Of a DNA stretch of 64,000 nucleotides, positions 8,897 through 17,313 are shown piece after piece. Below the pieces are notes generated by a model. That model did not search any database and was not told the DNA's origin. It saw only the letters and a program-made list of their open reading frames with translations. This DNA comes from Zoogloeaceae bacterium G21618-S1 (lineage in GTDB: Bacteria > Pseudomonadota > Gammaproteobacteria > Burkholderiales > Rhodocyclaceae), in NCBI GenBank assembly GCA_027214125.1, contig JAPWHF010000001.1, positions 310,001-374,000 of the forward strand, written 5' to 3'. Made by a program: the position numbers and the translations under genes. How positions within the stretch are numbered: position 1 is the first letter of the stretch; each line of letters begins with the position of its first letter.

Positions 8897-9685
8897 TCAA
8901 ATGAAGCGCAAGGACGTGCTGCCCATGCCCTGGATGCGCAAGGTGACTGAGTCGCCCGCCGCCACCGGAATGGCCTCGGTGATGCCGCCGGAGAGGATCA
9001 GCGTGCCGGCCGGAATCTCCTCACCGCGCTTGCCCAGCATGTTGGCCAGCATGGCGATGGCCGCCGCCGGATGGCCGAGCACCGCCGCGCCGGCGCCGAG
9101 CGCGACCGGCTCGCCGTTCTTCTCCAGCACCACGCCGACGGTGCGCAGATCCACATTGGCCACCGGCTGCGGCTGGCCGCCGATGACGAAGCGCGCGGCC
9201 GAGGTGTTGTCGGCCACCACGCTCTTCAGGTCGAACTTGAAATCGCGGTAGCGGCTGTCGATGACCTCGATGCCCGGCATGACGAAATCGGTCGCCGCCA
9301 GCACCGCGCCGATATGGCAGCCCGGTCCGCGCAAGGCGGTCTTGGTGACGAAGGCGATCTCCGGTTCGACCTTGGGGTGGATCAGCTCGGAGACCTTCAC
9401 CTCGCCGGCATCAGGCACGGCATAGTAGTCGGCCATGAAACCGAACACCGGCTCGGTCACGCCCATCTGCTTCATCTTGGCGTGCGAGGTCAGCCCGGCC
9501 TTGAGGCCGATGATCTTGTGACCGCGGGCGATCTTGCGCGCCCGGATCAGGTCCTGAATGGCGTAGGCGTCATCCCAATCCATGTCCGGGTAGTCGTCGG
9601 TGATCTTGTGGGTGTCCTGCGCTTCGAGCTCGCAGTTCTCAAGATGCGCCGCGAGCCGGTCGATGGTGGCGTTATCGAGCTTCAT
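8897..9685 (-). CDS. dmpH: 4-oxalocrotonate decarboxylase
   Basis: This 262-residue Mg-dependent enzyme decarboxylates 2-oxohex-3-enedioate to 2-hydroxypentadienoate. It belongs to the same FAH/hydratase-decarboxylase superfamily as DmpE, seen in the shared [19 protein letters not shown] and [10 protein letters not shown] segments and in [12 protein letters not shown] with [14 protein letters not shown]. The sequence is clearly distinct from the hydratase at 12257, so both family members are present, as in dmp and xyl operons. The start overlaps the dmpG stop by 4 nt (ATGA), which implies translational coupling. DmpH and DmpE are known to act as a complex that protects the unstable intermediate. 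Confidence 0.93.
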   Translation of the reverse strand: MKLDNATIDRLAAHLENCELEAQDTHKITDDYPDMDWDDAYAIQDLIRARKIARGHKIIGLKAGLTSHAKMKQMGVTEPVFGFMADYYAVPDAGEVKVSELIHPKVEPEIAFVTKTALRGPGCHIGAVLAATDFVMPGIEVIDSRYRDFKFDLKSVVADNTSAARFVIGGQPQPVANVDLRTVGVVLEKNGEPVALGAGAAVLGHPAAAIAMLANMLGKRGEEIPAGTLILSGGITEAIPVAAGDSVTLRIQGMGSTSLRFI

Positions 9686-10713
9686 GCGATTACCTCGCGC
9701 TGTTTGGCCAGATTCATGGCAGTGTCCTCAATCATGTCTTCCTGCCCGCCGACCATGCCGCGCCGGCCCATCTCGACCAGAATGTCGCGCGCCGACACGC
9801 CGTACTTCTTCTCGGCGCGCTTGGCAAACAACAGGAAGGAGCCATACACGCCGGCATAGCCAAGGGTGAGCGCGTCGCGGTCGATGCGGATCGGGAAGTC
9901 CATGATCGGCACCACCCGGTCTTCGGCCACGTCCTGAATCTTGAACACATCCACGCCGGTCTCGATGCCCATCAAATCGCACACTGCGACCAGCACTTCC
10001 ATCGGCGTGTTGCCGGCGCCGGCACCCAGGCCGGCCGCCGCAGCGTCGATGCGGTTGGCGCCGACTTCAATCGCAGCGATCGAGTTGGCCACGCCCATGG
10101 CCAGGTTGTGGTGGCCGTGGAAGCCCAGTTCCGTCTCCGGCTTGAGCGCCTCGCGCACCGCGCCGAGCCGGGCCTTGACGGTCTCGGGCAGCAAATGGCC
10201 GGCCGAATCGGTGATGTAGATGCAGTTGGCGCCGTAGCTCTCCATCAGCTTCGCCTGCGTCACCAGCCCCTCGGGGCTGTTCATGTGCGCCATCATCAGG
10301 AAGCCGACCGTGTCCATCTCGAGCTTGCGCGCCAGGCCGATGTGCTGTTCGCTCACATCCGCCTCGGTGCTGTGGGTGGCCACGCGGATGGTGTTCACGC
10401 CGAGTTCGTGCGCCATCTTGAGATGATCGACGGTGCCGATGCCCGGCAGCAGCAGTGCCGAGACCTTGGCCTGCTTCATCAGCGGGATCACCGTCGAGAG
10501 GTATTCCTCGTCGGTGTGCGCTGGAAAACCGTAGTTCACCGAGCTGCCGCCCAGGCCGTCGCCGTGAGTCACTTCGATCAGCGGGATGCCGGCCTCGTCG
10601 AGGCCGACCGCGATGTTCTTCATTTGCTCCAGCGTCATCAGGTGGCGCTTGGGGTGCATGCCGTCACGCAGGGTCATGTCATGCACGGTAATTTTCTTGC
10701 CTTTGAGCGTCAT
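9682..10713 (-). CDS. dmpG: 4-hydroxy-2-oxovalerate aldolase
   Basis: This 343-residue class II aldolase cleaves 4-hydroxy-2-oxovalerate to pyruvate and acetaldehyde. The TIM-barrel opening [15 protein letters not shown] holds the conserved Arg16, Asp17 and His20, and a [11 protein letters not shown] metal-binding His pair lies near residue 200. The C-terminal communication domain that docks onto the dehydrogenase is present (length is typical). A clean AGGAG site precedes the ATG. DmpF ends 10 nt upstream; DmpG and DmpF form the known bifunctional complex that channels acetaldehyde. Confidence 0.95.
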   Translation of the reverse strand: MTLKGKKITVHDMTLRDGMHPKRHLMTLEQMKNIAVGLDEAGIPLIEVTHGDGLGGSSVNYGFPAHTDEEYLSTVIPLMKQAKVSALLLPGIGTVDHLKMAHELGVNTIRVATHSTEADVSEQHIGLARKLEMDTVGFLMMAHMNSPEGLVTQAKLMESYGANCIYITDSAGHLLPETVKARLGAVREALKPETELGFHGHHNLAMGVANSIAAIEVGANRIDAAAAGLGAGAGNTPMEVLVAVCDLMGIETGVDVFKIQDVAEDRVVPIMDFPIRIDRDALTLGYAGVYGSFLLFAKRAEKKYGVSARDILVEMGRRGMVGGQEDMIEDTAMNLAKQREVIA

Positions 10714-10723
10714 GGCAATCTCC

Positions 10724-11635
10724 TTACGCGGGAATGGCTTGCAGGGTGAGTTCGCCCTTGAGGATTTCTTCCGCGAACATTTCGGCGGTGCGCGCGGCGG
10801 CGGCGGTCATGATGTCGAGGTTGCCGGCGTACTTGGGCAGGTAGTCGCCCAAGCCTTCAACCTCCATGAACACCGACACGCGATTGCCGTCGAACACCGG
10901 GCCATTGACCAGCCGGTAGCCGGGCACGTACTTCTGCACCTCGGCGATCATGGCGTGGATGGAGTCGGTGATCTTCTGCTGGTCCGGTTCGGTCTCGGTC
11001 AGGCAGTGCACGGTGTCGCGCATGATCAGCGGTGGCTCGGCCGGGTTGACGATGATGATCGCCTTGCCGCGCTTGGCGCCGCCCACCTTCTCCACCGCAC
11101 CGGCGGTGGTGCGGGTGAATTCATCGATGTTCTTGCGCGTGCCGGGGCCGACCGACTTGCTGCCGACGGTGGCGACGATCTCGCCATAGGCCACAGGCTG
11201 CACCCGCGACACGGCGGCAACCATCGGGATGGTCGCCTGGCCACCGCAGGTGACCATATTGACGTTCATTTCCCGCTGGCCGACGTGCTGCTTGAGATTG
11301 ACCGGCGGCACGCAGTAGGGGCCGATGGCCGCGGGCGTGAGGTCGATCATCATCGCGCCCTCGGCATTGACCTTGCGCGAGTTCTCGGCGTGCACATAGG
11401 CCGAGGTGGCATCGAAGACGATCTGCACGCCGTCGGCCTTCATGTGCGGGATCAGCCCATCCACACCCTCGGCGGTGGTCTTGAGCCCCATCTCGGCGGC
11501 GCGCTTGAGGCCGTCCGATTCCGGGTCGATGCCGACCATCCACACCGCCTCGAGCACCGGGCTGCGTTGCAGTTTGTAGAGCAGATCGGTGCCGATGTTG
11601 CCCGGCCCGATCAGCGCACATTTGATCTTGTTCAT
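10724..11635 (-). CDS. dmpF: Acetaldehyde dehydrogenase (acylating)
   Basis: This 303-residue enzyme converts acetaldehyde, NAD+ and CoA to acetyl-CoA, the last step of the pathway. The Rossmann motif GPGNIGTD is at residues 10-17. The catalytic cysteine is Cys130 in [10 protein letters not shown], and the substrate-channel partner is DmpG immediately downstream. Its start codon shares one base with the stop of the AhpD-like gene (TGATG), so translation is coupled. Length and motifs are fully standard. Confidence 0.95.
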   Translation of the reverse strand: MNKIKCALIGPGNIGTDLLYKLQRSPVLEAVWMVGIDPESDGLKRAAEMGLKTTAEGVDGLIPHMKADGVQIVFDATSAYVHAENSRKVNAEGAMMIDLTPAAIGPYCVPPVNLKQHVGQREMNVNMVTCGGQATIPMVAAVSRVQPVAYGEIVATVGSKSVGPGTRKNIDEFTRTTAGAVEKVGGAKRGKAIIIVNPAEPPLIMRDTVHCLTETEPDQQKITDSIHAMIAEVQKYVPGYRLVNGPVFDGNRVSVFMEVEGLGDYLPKYAGNLDIMTAAAARTAEMFAEEILKGELTLQAIPA

Positions 11636-12246
11636 CAGTGTCCTTCCTCTTGGTTGGGGCCATGCTTGCCGACGTTCCAGCCGGTCGGGCCCAGCGTCTT
11701 GCTTGCGTTTTGCAGGGGCTCGGCCTCCAGCGTGGTGGCGAGCGAATCGTTCCAGCGGTTGAAGAAGCCGAACAGGCCGATCACGCCGAGCATCTCGACG
11801 ATCTGCCCCTCGCTCCAGTGCGCGCGCAACTGGGCGAACAGTTCATCTGTCACATCGTTCGGCTGACTGGCCGCGGCCAGGGCAAAGTCGAGCGCGACCC
11901 GCTCGGCTTCGGAAAACAGCGGGCTGCTGCGGTACTCGGCGATGGCCGCCAGCTTGTCGGCACCCACGCCGTGGCGCATGGCGCTGGTGGCGGTGTGGGC
12001 CCGGCAGTACATGCAGCCGGCAGCCATGCTGGCCACATGCCCGATGAGCCGCTTGAGGCCCAGATCGACCTCGCCTGTCGGGTCATACACCCCTTTGCTC
12101 AGGGCGATCAGACCCCGTGCGAGACTCGAACGGTGTGCCATGGTGAGCAGGCTGTTGGGCACGAAACCGAGCGTCTTCTCGAAGAAGGCGAAGTCCGCCG
12201 CCAGTTCGTGCGACGCATCGATGATCAGGGGGTCGAGTCGCGCCAT
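11635..12246 (-). CDS. Carboxymuconolactone decarboxylase/AhpD-like protein
   Basis: 203 residues from the ATG at 12246, chosen because GGAG lies 8 nt upstream; an upstream in-frame ATG lacks a site. An AhpD/CMD alpha-helical core is recognisable, with CMYCRAHTA giving Cys78, Cys81 and His84, the redox or proton-relay motif of the superfamily. Proteins of this sort include alkylhydroperoxidase-like enzymes and true decarboxylases. The gene sits inside the meta-pathway operon between dmpE (10-nt gap) and dmpF (1-nt overlap). It is not part of the canonical dmpCDEFGHI order. A role in peroxide defence during dioxygenase turnover, or an accessory ring-fission step, is possible; neither is shown by sequence. 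Confidence 0.85.
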   Translation of the reverse strand: MARLDPLIIDASHELAADFAFFEKTLGFVPNSLLTMAHRSSLARGLIALSKGVYDPTGEVDLGLKRLIGHVASMAAGCMYCRAHTATSAMRHGVGADKLAAIAEYRSSPLFSEAERVALDFALAAASQPNDVTDELFAQLRAHWSEGQIVEMLGVIGLFGFFNRWNDSLATTLEAEPLQNASKTLGPTGWNVGKHGPNQEEGH

Positions 12247-12256
12247 GGTTGTCTCC

Positions 12257-13039
12257 TCAGACGAAGCGCACCGAGCAACCGCCAATACCGCCGATGCTCA
12301 CGCGCAGGTTGTCGCCAGCGGCCACCGGCACCATCGCGCCGAGCGCGCCAGAGAGCACCACTTCGCCGGCCTTGAGGCCGATGCCGAGCGAACCGAGCAT
12401 GTTGACCAGCCACACCACGGCATTGACCGGGTGTGCCAGGGTGGCGGCGCCGGCGCCGGTAACGACGATCTCGCCGTTCTTCTCGAGCACCATGCCGCAG
12501 GTGGCCAGATCGACCTCGCGCGGGTCGACCATGCGATCACCGAGCACAAACACGCCGCAGGAGGCGTTGTCCGCCACGGTGTCCTGGATCTTGATTTTCC
12601 AGTCGCGGATGCGTGAATCGACGATCTCGAAGCAGGCCATCACGCCCTCGGTGGCGCGCAGCACATCGGCCGCGGTCACACCCGGCCCCTGCAGGTCGTG
12701 CTTGAGTACGAAGGCGATTTCCCCCTCGGCCTTGGGCTGGATCAGCGTGTTCATCGGGATCGATTCGCCCTCGTTGAACACCATGCCGTCGGTGAGCCAG
12801 CCAAAGTCCGGCTGATGCACGCCAAGCATGTTCATCACCGCCTTCGAGGTGACGCCGATCTTCTTGCCGATCACCGTCTCGCCGGCTTCGATGCGCCGCG
12901 CCAGCATGCGCTGCTGAATCTGGTAGGCGTCCTCGATGGTGATCTCGGGGTGGCGCTCGGTCAGCGGCGCGAGCACCTCGCCGGTGGAGAGCGCGGTGTA
13001 GAGCTCGTCGCCGAGGCGGTTGATCAGGTCCTGTTCCAT
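12257..13039 (-). CDS. dmpE: 2-keto-4-pentenoate hydratase
   Basis: The 260-residue hydratase adds water to 2-hydroxypentadienoate to give 4-hydroxy-2-oxovalerate. Family segments are VIGKKIGVTSKAVMNMLGV, KAEGEIAFVLKHDL with metal-binding acidic residues, CFEIVDSRIRDWKI and VADNASCGVFVLG. Together with dmpH it supplies the hydratase-decarboxylase pair. The ATG follows a GAGAGA stretch just after the dmpD stop. Where the hydrolase and dehydrogenase branches converge, this is the first common enzyme. Confidence 0.93.
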   Translation of the reverse strand: MEQDLINRLGDELYTALSTGEVLAPLTERHPEITIEDAYQIQQRMLARRIEAGETVIGKKIGVTSKAVMNMLGVHQPDFGWLTDGMVFNEGESIPMNTLIQPKAEGEIAFVLKHDLQGPGVTAADVLRATEGVMACFEIVDSRIRDWKIKIQDTVADNASCGVFVLGDRMVDPREVDLATCGMVLEKNGEIVVTGAGAATLAHPVNAVVWLVNMLGSLGIGLKAGEVVLSGALGAMVPVAAGDNLRVSIGGIGGCSVRFV

Positions 13040-13048
13040 GGGTCTCTC

Positions 13049-13894
13049 TCAGTGCGTGGATTCGGGGGTGGCTTCGGCCAGGAAGTCGCCCACCTGGCGG
13101 GCGAAGCGCGCGGCGTGTTCGATCTGCGTCCAGTGGCCGCAGCGGCCGAAGACATGCAACTGGGCGCGGTCGATCCACTGCGCCAGGGTCAGCGAATTGG
13201 CCAGCGGAATGATCCGGTCGTCGCGGCCGTGGATCACCAGCGTCTCGTGCGCGATGGCGCGGATGTCGGCCTCGGCGCTCGCCATGGCGTCCACCCAGCG
13301 CTGGCGCGGGGCCGGGAACATGGCGGCGAAGCTCTCCTGAAAGCCGGGGCGGATACTCGCGTCGAAACGCAATTGGGCCAGCTCGTCGTTCACCAGCGTG
13401 CGATCCCAGGCAAACAGGTCGAGCAGCGTGCGCATGTTATCGAGGCTCGGCGTGTAGCCCCACACCGCGTCCAGCCCGGCGGTGATCTCGAAGGGCACGC
13501 CGACGCTGCCCATCAGCACCAGCCGGCGCACGCGCTGCGGGTGGCGAATCGCCAGCGCCAGGGCCAGCGCGCCGCCAAAGGAGTTGCCCACCAGATCGGC
13601 CTGATCGATATCGAGCGCATCGAGCACGCCGACGGCCTGGGCCACCCAGTTGTCCATTGTGTAGTCGTAGCCGTCGGGCCGGGCGGAGAAGCCGAAGCCG
13701 GCCATGTCCGGCGCGATCACCCGCGCCTGCCTGGCCAGCGCGGGCATCACCAGGCGCCAGTTGGCCCAGGCCGACACACCCGGCCCGGAGCCGTGGATCA
13801 TCAGCGCCGGAAAGCCCGTGCCCATGTCGTGCACATTGGTCTCGATGCCGGCCGCGACAATGCGCTGACCGATCTCGGGGCTGGCGGCGGTCAT
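13049..13894 (-). CDS. dmpD: 2-hydroxymuconic semialdehyde hydrolase (alpha/beta hydrolase)
   Basis: 281 residues from the ATG at 13894; earlier in-frame codons overlap dmpC and show no homology. The alpha/beta hydrolase fold has the oxyanion segment MIHGSGPGVSAWANWR, the nucleophile elbow LVGNSFGGAL (Ser), the acid in HGRDDRIIP and the His in FGRCGHWTQIEHA. It hydrolyses ring-fission products to 2-hydroxypentadienoate plus formate, or another acid from substituted catechols. The gene starts 8 nt after the dmpC stop with no good Shine-Dalgarno; translation may depend on coupling, or a nearby GTG may be used. Confidence 0.92.
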   Translation of the reverse strand: MTAASPEIGQRIVAAGIETNVHDMGTGFPALMIHGSGPGVSAWANWRLVMPALARQARVIAPDMAGFGFSARPDGYDYTMDNWVAQAVGVLDALDIDQADLVGNSFGGALALALAIRHPQRVRRLVLMGSVGVPFEITAGLDAVWGYTPSLDNMRTLLDLFAWDRTLVNDELAQLRFDASIRPGFQESFAAMFPAPRQRWVDAMASAEADIRAIAHETLVIHGRDDRIIPLANSLTLAQWIDRAQLHVFGRCGHWTQIEHAARFARQVGDFLAEATPESTH

Positions 13895-13902
13895 GACGGC
13901 GC

Positions 13903-15357
13903 TCACAGCTTGATGCACACGTTCTTGAGTTCGGTGTAGAACTCGAGCGAATGCACCCCGCCCTCGCGGCCGATGCCCGATTGCTTGGCCCCACCGAAGG
14001 GGGTGCGCAGGTCGCGCAGAAACCAGCTGTTGACCCACACCAGCCCCACCTCGAGCCGGCCGGCCACGCGGTGGGCGCGGGTCAGATCCTGAGTCCACAC
14101 CGAGGCGGCCAGCCCGTACTGCGTGTCGTTGGCGCGACGGACGATTTCGTCTTCGCTGTCAAAGGGCTGGATCAGGGCGCAGGGGCCGAAGATCTCTTCG
14201 CGCGCAATCGCCGAGTCGTCATCCAGCCCGGTCCACAAGGTGGGCTGCACCCAGGCACCTTCGGCCATCACACCGGGCATCTGCGCCGCGCCGCCCCCGG
14301 TCACCACGGTCGCACCCAACTCGCGCGCCTTGGCGTAGTAGGACAAGACCTTGTTCTTGTGTTCCTGCGAAATCAGCGGGCCGAGACCGGTCTCCGGATC
14401 CTCCGGGCGGCCAAGACGCAAGCCTTCGGCGCCGGCCTTGAGCGCGGCAACGAACCTGTCGAAGATCGGCCGCTCGACATACACCCGCTCGGTGCCCAGG
14501 CAAACCTGGCCGCAGTTGGCGAACACCGAGCGCATGGTGCCCTCGATGGCAGCATCGAAATCGCAGTCGGCAAACACGATGGCCGGGTTCTTGCCGCCCA
14601 TCTCCAGCGACACCGGACGCGAGCCGGTGGCCGCGGCCTTCATGATGGCCTCGCCGGTGCGGGTCTCGCCGGTGAAGGTGATGGCATCGACCTGCGGGTG
14701 AGTAGTGACGAATTCGCCCGCCGAGCCCGGCCCGAAACCATGCACCACGTTGTAGACGCCCTTGGGCACGCCGGCGGCATTCATCACCTCGCCGAGTAGT
14801 GCGGCAGTCTGCGGCGTCTCTTCGGAGGGCTTGACCACCACCGTGTTGCCGCAGGCCAGCGCGGGACCGACCTTCCAGGTCATCAGCAACAGTGGCAGGT
14901 TCCACGGGCAGATCACCCCGACCACGCCCACCGGCCGGCGCAGCGCATAGTTGAGCGCGCCACGCCCGTCGGGCGTCGCCATCTCGAAGAACTCGCTGGG
15001 CACGTTCTTGACCACGTCGGCAAAGATCTTGAAGTTCGCCGCGCCGCGCGGGATGTCGATATGCCGCGCCAGACTCATCGGCTTGCCGGTGTCGGCACAT
15101 TCGGCAGCGAGGAATTCATCGAAACGGGCGTTGATGCCATCGGCTACCGCATAGAGGATATCGACACGCTCGCCCACGGTCATGCGCCCCCAAGGGCCGT
15201 CGAGGGCCGCGCGGGCCGCCGCCACGGCGGCGTCCACCTCGGCCTTGCCGGCTTCGTGCACCGCGCCGATCACCGTGTTGTCGAGCGGCGAGCGCTTCTC
15301 GAAGGTCTTCGCGGTGCTGACGTATTCGCCGTTGATGAAATTGCGGATCTGGTTCAT
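13903..15357 (-). CDS. dmpC: 2-hydroxymuconic semialdehyde dehydrogenase
   Basis: The 484-residue ALDH-superfamily enzyme oxidises 2-hydroxymuconic semialdehyde to 2-hydroxymuconate with NAD+. It shows the FINGEYV opening, GVVGVICPWNLPLL, catalytic Glu in SLEMGGKNPAIVF (near 251) and catalytic Cys in NCGQVCLGTERVYV (near 284), ending with GREGGVHSLEFYTELKNVCIKL. The N-terminus and length match DmpC/XylG. It is preceded by the GlcG-like gene (7-nt gap) and starts the canonical CDE order of the lower pathway. Confidence 0.95.
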   Translation of the reverse strand: MNQIRNFINGEYVSTAKTFEKRSPLDNTVIGAVHEAGKAEVDAAVAAARAALDGPWGRMTVGERVDILYAVADGINARFDEFLAAECADTGKPMSLARHIDIPRGAANFKIFADVVKNVPSEFFEMATPDGRGALNYALRRPVGVVGVICPWNLPLLLMTWKVGPALACGNTVVVKPSEETPQTAALLGEVMNAAGVPKGVYNVVHGFGPGSAGEFVTTHPQVDAITFTGETRTGEAIMKAAATGSRPVSLEMGGKNPAIVFADCDFDAAIEGTMRSVFANCGQVCLGTERVYVERPIFDRFVAALKAGAEGLRLGRPEDPETGLGPLISQEHKNKVLSYYAKARELGATVVTGGGAAQMPGVMAEGAWVQPTLWTGLDDDSAIAREEIFGPCALIQPFDSEDEIVRRANDTQYGLAASVWTQDLTRAHRVAGRLEVGLVWVNSWFLRDLRTPFGGAKQSGIGREGGVHSLEFYTELKNVCIKL

Positions 15358-15364
15358 GTGTCGT

Positions 15365-15832
15365 TCAACCCTGTTCGTTGTCTTGTGTCACTTCCGCCCC
15401 GATGACCGCCAAAGCGGCCCGGGCGCAAGCCTCGTCCTGTTCTTCAGAAGCGCCTGAGACGCCCACCCCGCCGATCAGCACGCCGTCGATACGGATCGGC
15501 AGCCCACCGCCAAACACCACCAGCCTCGGCCGCGCCGAAAAACCGAGCTTCATGCCTTCGTCGTGACCGACAACCTTCATCCAGTCGCCCGTCGGGAAAC
15601 CGAATCCCGCGGCCGTGTAGGCCTTGTCGATGGCGATATCGATCGACTGAACGAAGGCCCCCGGCATGCGCAGGAAGGCCGCCAGATTGCCGCCGCTGTC
15701 GGCCACTGCCACGTTGATGCGCACCCCGAGTTCGCGGGCATGTGCAACTGCCGCGCTCACGGCCTGCGCCGCTGCGTCGCAGCCAATGACTGCCTGGGTG
15801 ACCACCACGGATTCGCGCTGAACCGATGCCAT
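15365..15832 (-). CDS. GlcG/HbpS-family (DUF336) heme-binding-like protein
   Basis: 155 residues from the ATG at 15832, where family homology begins (MASVQRESVVV); an upstream ATG at 15895 would lie beyond the predicted promoter. DUF336 features include ELGVRINVAVADSGGNLAAF, DIAIDKAYTAAGF, GGGLPIRIDGVLIGGVGVSGA and a C-terminal EEQDEACARAAL. Relatives bind heme or act in glycolate and aromatic operons, and a similar open frame occurs in several phenol or catechol meta clusters. Its biochemical role here is unknown. It is the first gene of the lower-pathway operon, read from the promoter at 15864-15892. Confidence 0.85.
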   Translation of the reverse strand: MASVQRESVVVTQAVIGCDAAAQAVSAAVAHARELGVRINVAVADSGGNLAAFLRMPGAFVQSIDIAIDKAYTAAGFGFPTGDWMKVVGHDEGMKLGFSARPRLVVFGGGLPIRIDGVLIGGVGVSGASEEQDEACARAALAVIGAEVTQDNEQG

Positions 15833-15857
15833 GACTGTTTGCCTTTCGCCTTTGTTG

Positions 15858-15892
15858 ATACGAACAATATTTCGTATTATTCTCGACGTCAA
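15858..15892 (-). promoter_or_regulatory. Predicted sigma70 promoter and operator of the lower meta-pathway operon
   Basis: On the minus strand TTGACG (15887-15892) is separated by 17 nt from TATTGT (15864-15869). An inverted repeat ATACGAA-N6-TTCGTAT (15858-15877) covers the -10 element, the usual place for a repressor. The divergent GntR gene starts 110 bp away and is the obvious candidate to bind it. Spacing and overlap are seen directly; the regulator assignment is inference. Confidence 0.6.
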
Positions 15893-15911
15893 CACATTTT
15901 CTCGAGATTTT
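15882..15911. repeat. 30-bp promoter-associated direct repeat, copy A
   Basis: The segment matches 19434-19463 at 29 of 30 positions, in the same orientation. It contains the -35 hexamer and the palindrome TCTCGAGA at 15900-15907, 7 bp upstream of the -35. Confidence 0.8.
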
Positions 15912-15986
15912 TATATTTCACCGAACATTGCTGTTTCGATAGAATGAGCACGTCATTCGCGCACCCGCAAAGGAACAAGGATCGCC

Positions 15987-16745
15987 ATGAGCGACGCAGC
16001 CTTGAACAACACCACCGCCGCCCCTGATACGGGCATGGAACCCAAGACCCTGGTCGAAGGCGCCTACCGCCGCCTGCGGCGGAACATCGTCGAGGGCGTG
16101 CATCCGCCGGGCGAAAAGCTCCGGGTCGAACACCTCAAGGAGCAGTACGACGTCGGCGCCGGCACGCTGCGCGAGGCGCTGCAACTGCTGGTCACCGACG
16201 CCCTCGTGGTCGCCCAGGGCCAGCGGGGGTTTCGCGTTGCGCCCATTTCGCTGAAGGACTTCGAGGACATCACCCGCACCCGCGTGCTGATCGAGACCGA
16301 AGCGCTGCGCCAGTCCATCGCCCTGGGCGACGACGACTGGGAAGGCCGGGTACTGGCCGCGTTCCATCGCTTGTCGCGGGCCGAAGAGCGCCTTGACGAC
16401 GAGGCCAGCGCGCGGGAAGACTGGGAGGAGCGCAACCGGGTCTTCCATGAGGTGCTGATCAGCGCCTGTCCGTCGCGCTGGATCCAGCACTTTCAGCAGA
16501 TCCTGTATCGGCAGTCGGAGCGCTATCGGCGCCTGAGCCTGTTCCGCAACCCGATCCCGCGCGACGTGCACGCCGAACACCAGTTGCTGTGCGACACCAC
16601 CGTTGCCCGTGACAGCGAGGCGGCCTGCAAGGTGCTCACCGAACACATCCTGCGCACGCTCGACGCCGTTCGGCACATGCCGACCGAGTTCCTGACGGCG
16701 GCTGCACCGGTATCTCTGGCCCGCCAGAAGGCCGATCAGGCGTGA
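15987..16745 (+). CDS. GntR/FCD-family regulator (AphS/PhcS-like)
   Basis: The 252-residue protein has a GntR winged helix at about 25-90 (AYRRLRRNIVEGVHPPGEKLR, YDVGAGTLREALQLL, GQRGFRVAPIS) followed by an all-helical FCD ligand-binding domain with conserved RVLIETEALRQ, NRVFHEVLI and VHAEHQLL (metal-ligand His positions). GntR repressors of this type (AphS of Comamonas TA441, PhcS of strain R5) hold phenol operons silent. It is divergent from the lower-pathway operon, and the shared 154-bp gap holds a palindrome over the opposing -10. AAGGA lies 5-8 nt before the ATG. It is co-transcribed with the next gene (4-nt overlap). Confidence 0.88.
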   Translation: MSDAALNNTTAAPDTGMEPKTLVEGAYRRLRRNIVEGVHPPGEKLRVEHLKEQYDVGAGTLREALQLLVTDALVVAQGQRGFRVAPISLKDFEDITRTRVLIETEALRQSIALGDDDWEGRVLAAFHRLSRAEERLDDEASAREDWEERNRVFHEVLISACPSRWIQHFQQILYRQSERYRRLSLFRNPIPRDVHAEHQLLCDTTVARDSEAACKVLTEHILRTLDAVRHMPTEFLTAAAPVSLARQKADQA

Positions 16746-17284
16746 GCAGCCCAGTTGTCCGGGTGGCACATCGGCGAGTTCGGCCGCAGTGCGCCAAGGC
16801 CTATGAAGCGCTGGTGCGCGGCATGTTTGAAGATGCACGGCAATTACCTGGCTTCCTGGGTGCGGAACTGACGCCGCCACTTGGCGACGGCAATGAATAC
16901 CGGGTGGCGCTGAAGTTCGCCACCGATGCTGATCTCGAACGCTGGAATCTTTCGGAGGCACGCGCGCTATGGCATACGCGCCTCGCCCCACTGGCCGACG
17001 GCGACCCCGAATACCACTTGCTGTCGGGCATGGAGGCATGGTTCGTGCCGCCGCCGGTGCCCTCGGCACACCCACCCTCACGGGCGCGCATGACGGTGGT
17101 GACCTGGCTGGGGATTTTCCCCACCGTGTCGCTGCTGCTCTACGTCCTCGGCCCGGTGCTCGCGCCCCTGCCCTTCTTGCTGCGCACGGCCATCCTCACC
17201 GCCGTCGTGGTGCCGTGCATGACCTACCTCGTCATGCCGCGGCTGACCCGCGCGCTGCGCGACTGGTTGCAGGCGGGCAGCTGA
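16742..17284 (+). CDS. Antibiotic-biosynthesis-monooxygenase-domain membrane protein
   Basis: 180 residues from a GTG that overlaps the GntR stop by 4 nt (GTGA). The N-terminal 100 residues form a ferredoxin-like ABM domain (EALVRGMFEDARQLPGFLGAEL, LKFATDADLERWNLSEAR). The C-terminus carries two transmembrane helices (VVTWLGIFPTVSLLLYVLGPV and FLLRTAILTAVVVPCMTYLVM) and a short basic tail. This ABM plus two-helix layout matches a widespread uncharacterised family. Function is unknown. Coupling to the regulator and convergence on dmpB (29-nt gap) suggest a membrane-associated accessory role in aromatic metabolism. Confidence 0.75.
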   Translation: MSSPVVRVAHRRVRPQCAKAYEALVRGMFEDARQLPGFLGAELTPPLGDGNEYRVALKFATDADLERWNLSEARALWHTRLAPLADGDPEYHLLSGMEAWFVPPPVPSAHPPSRARMTVVTWLGIFPTVSLLLYVLGPVLAPLPFLLRTAILTAVVVPCMTYLVMPRLTRALRDWLQAGS

Positions 17285-17313
17285 CAACGCGTCGTGCTGC
17301 CCGCTCGGCACCG

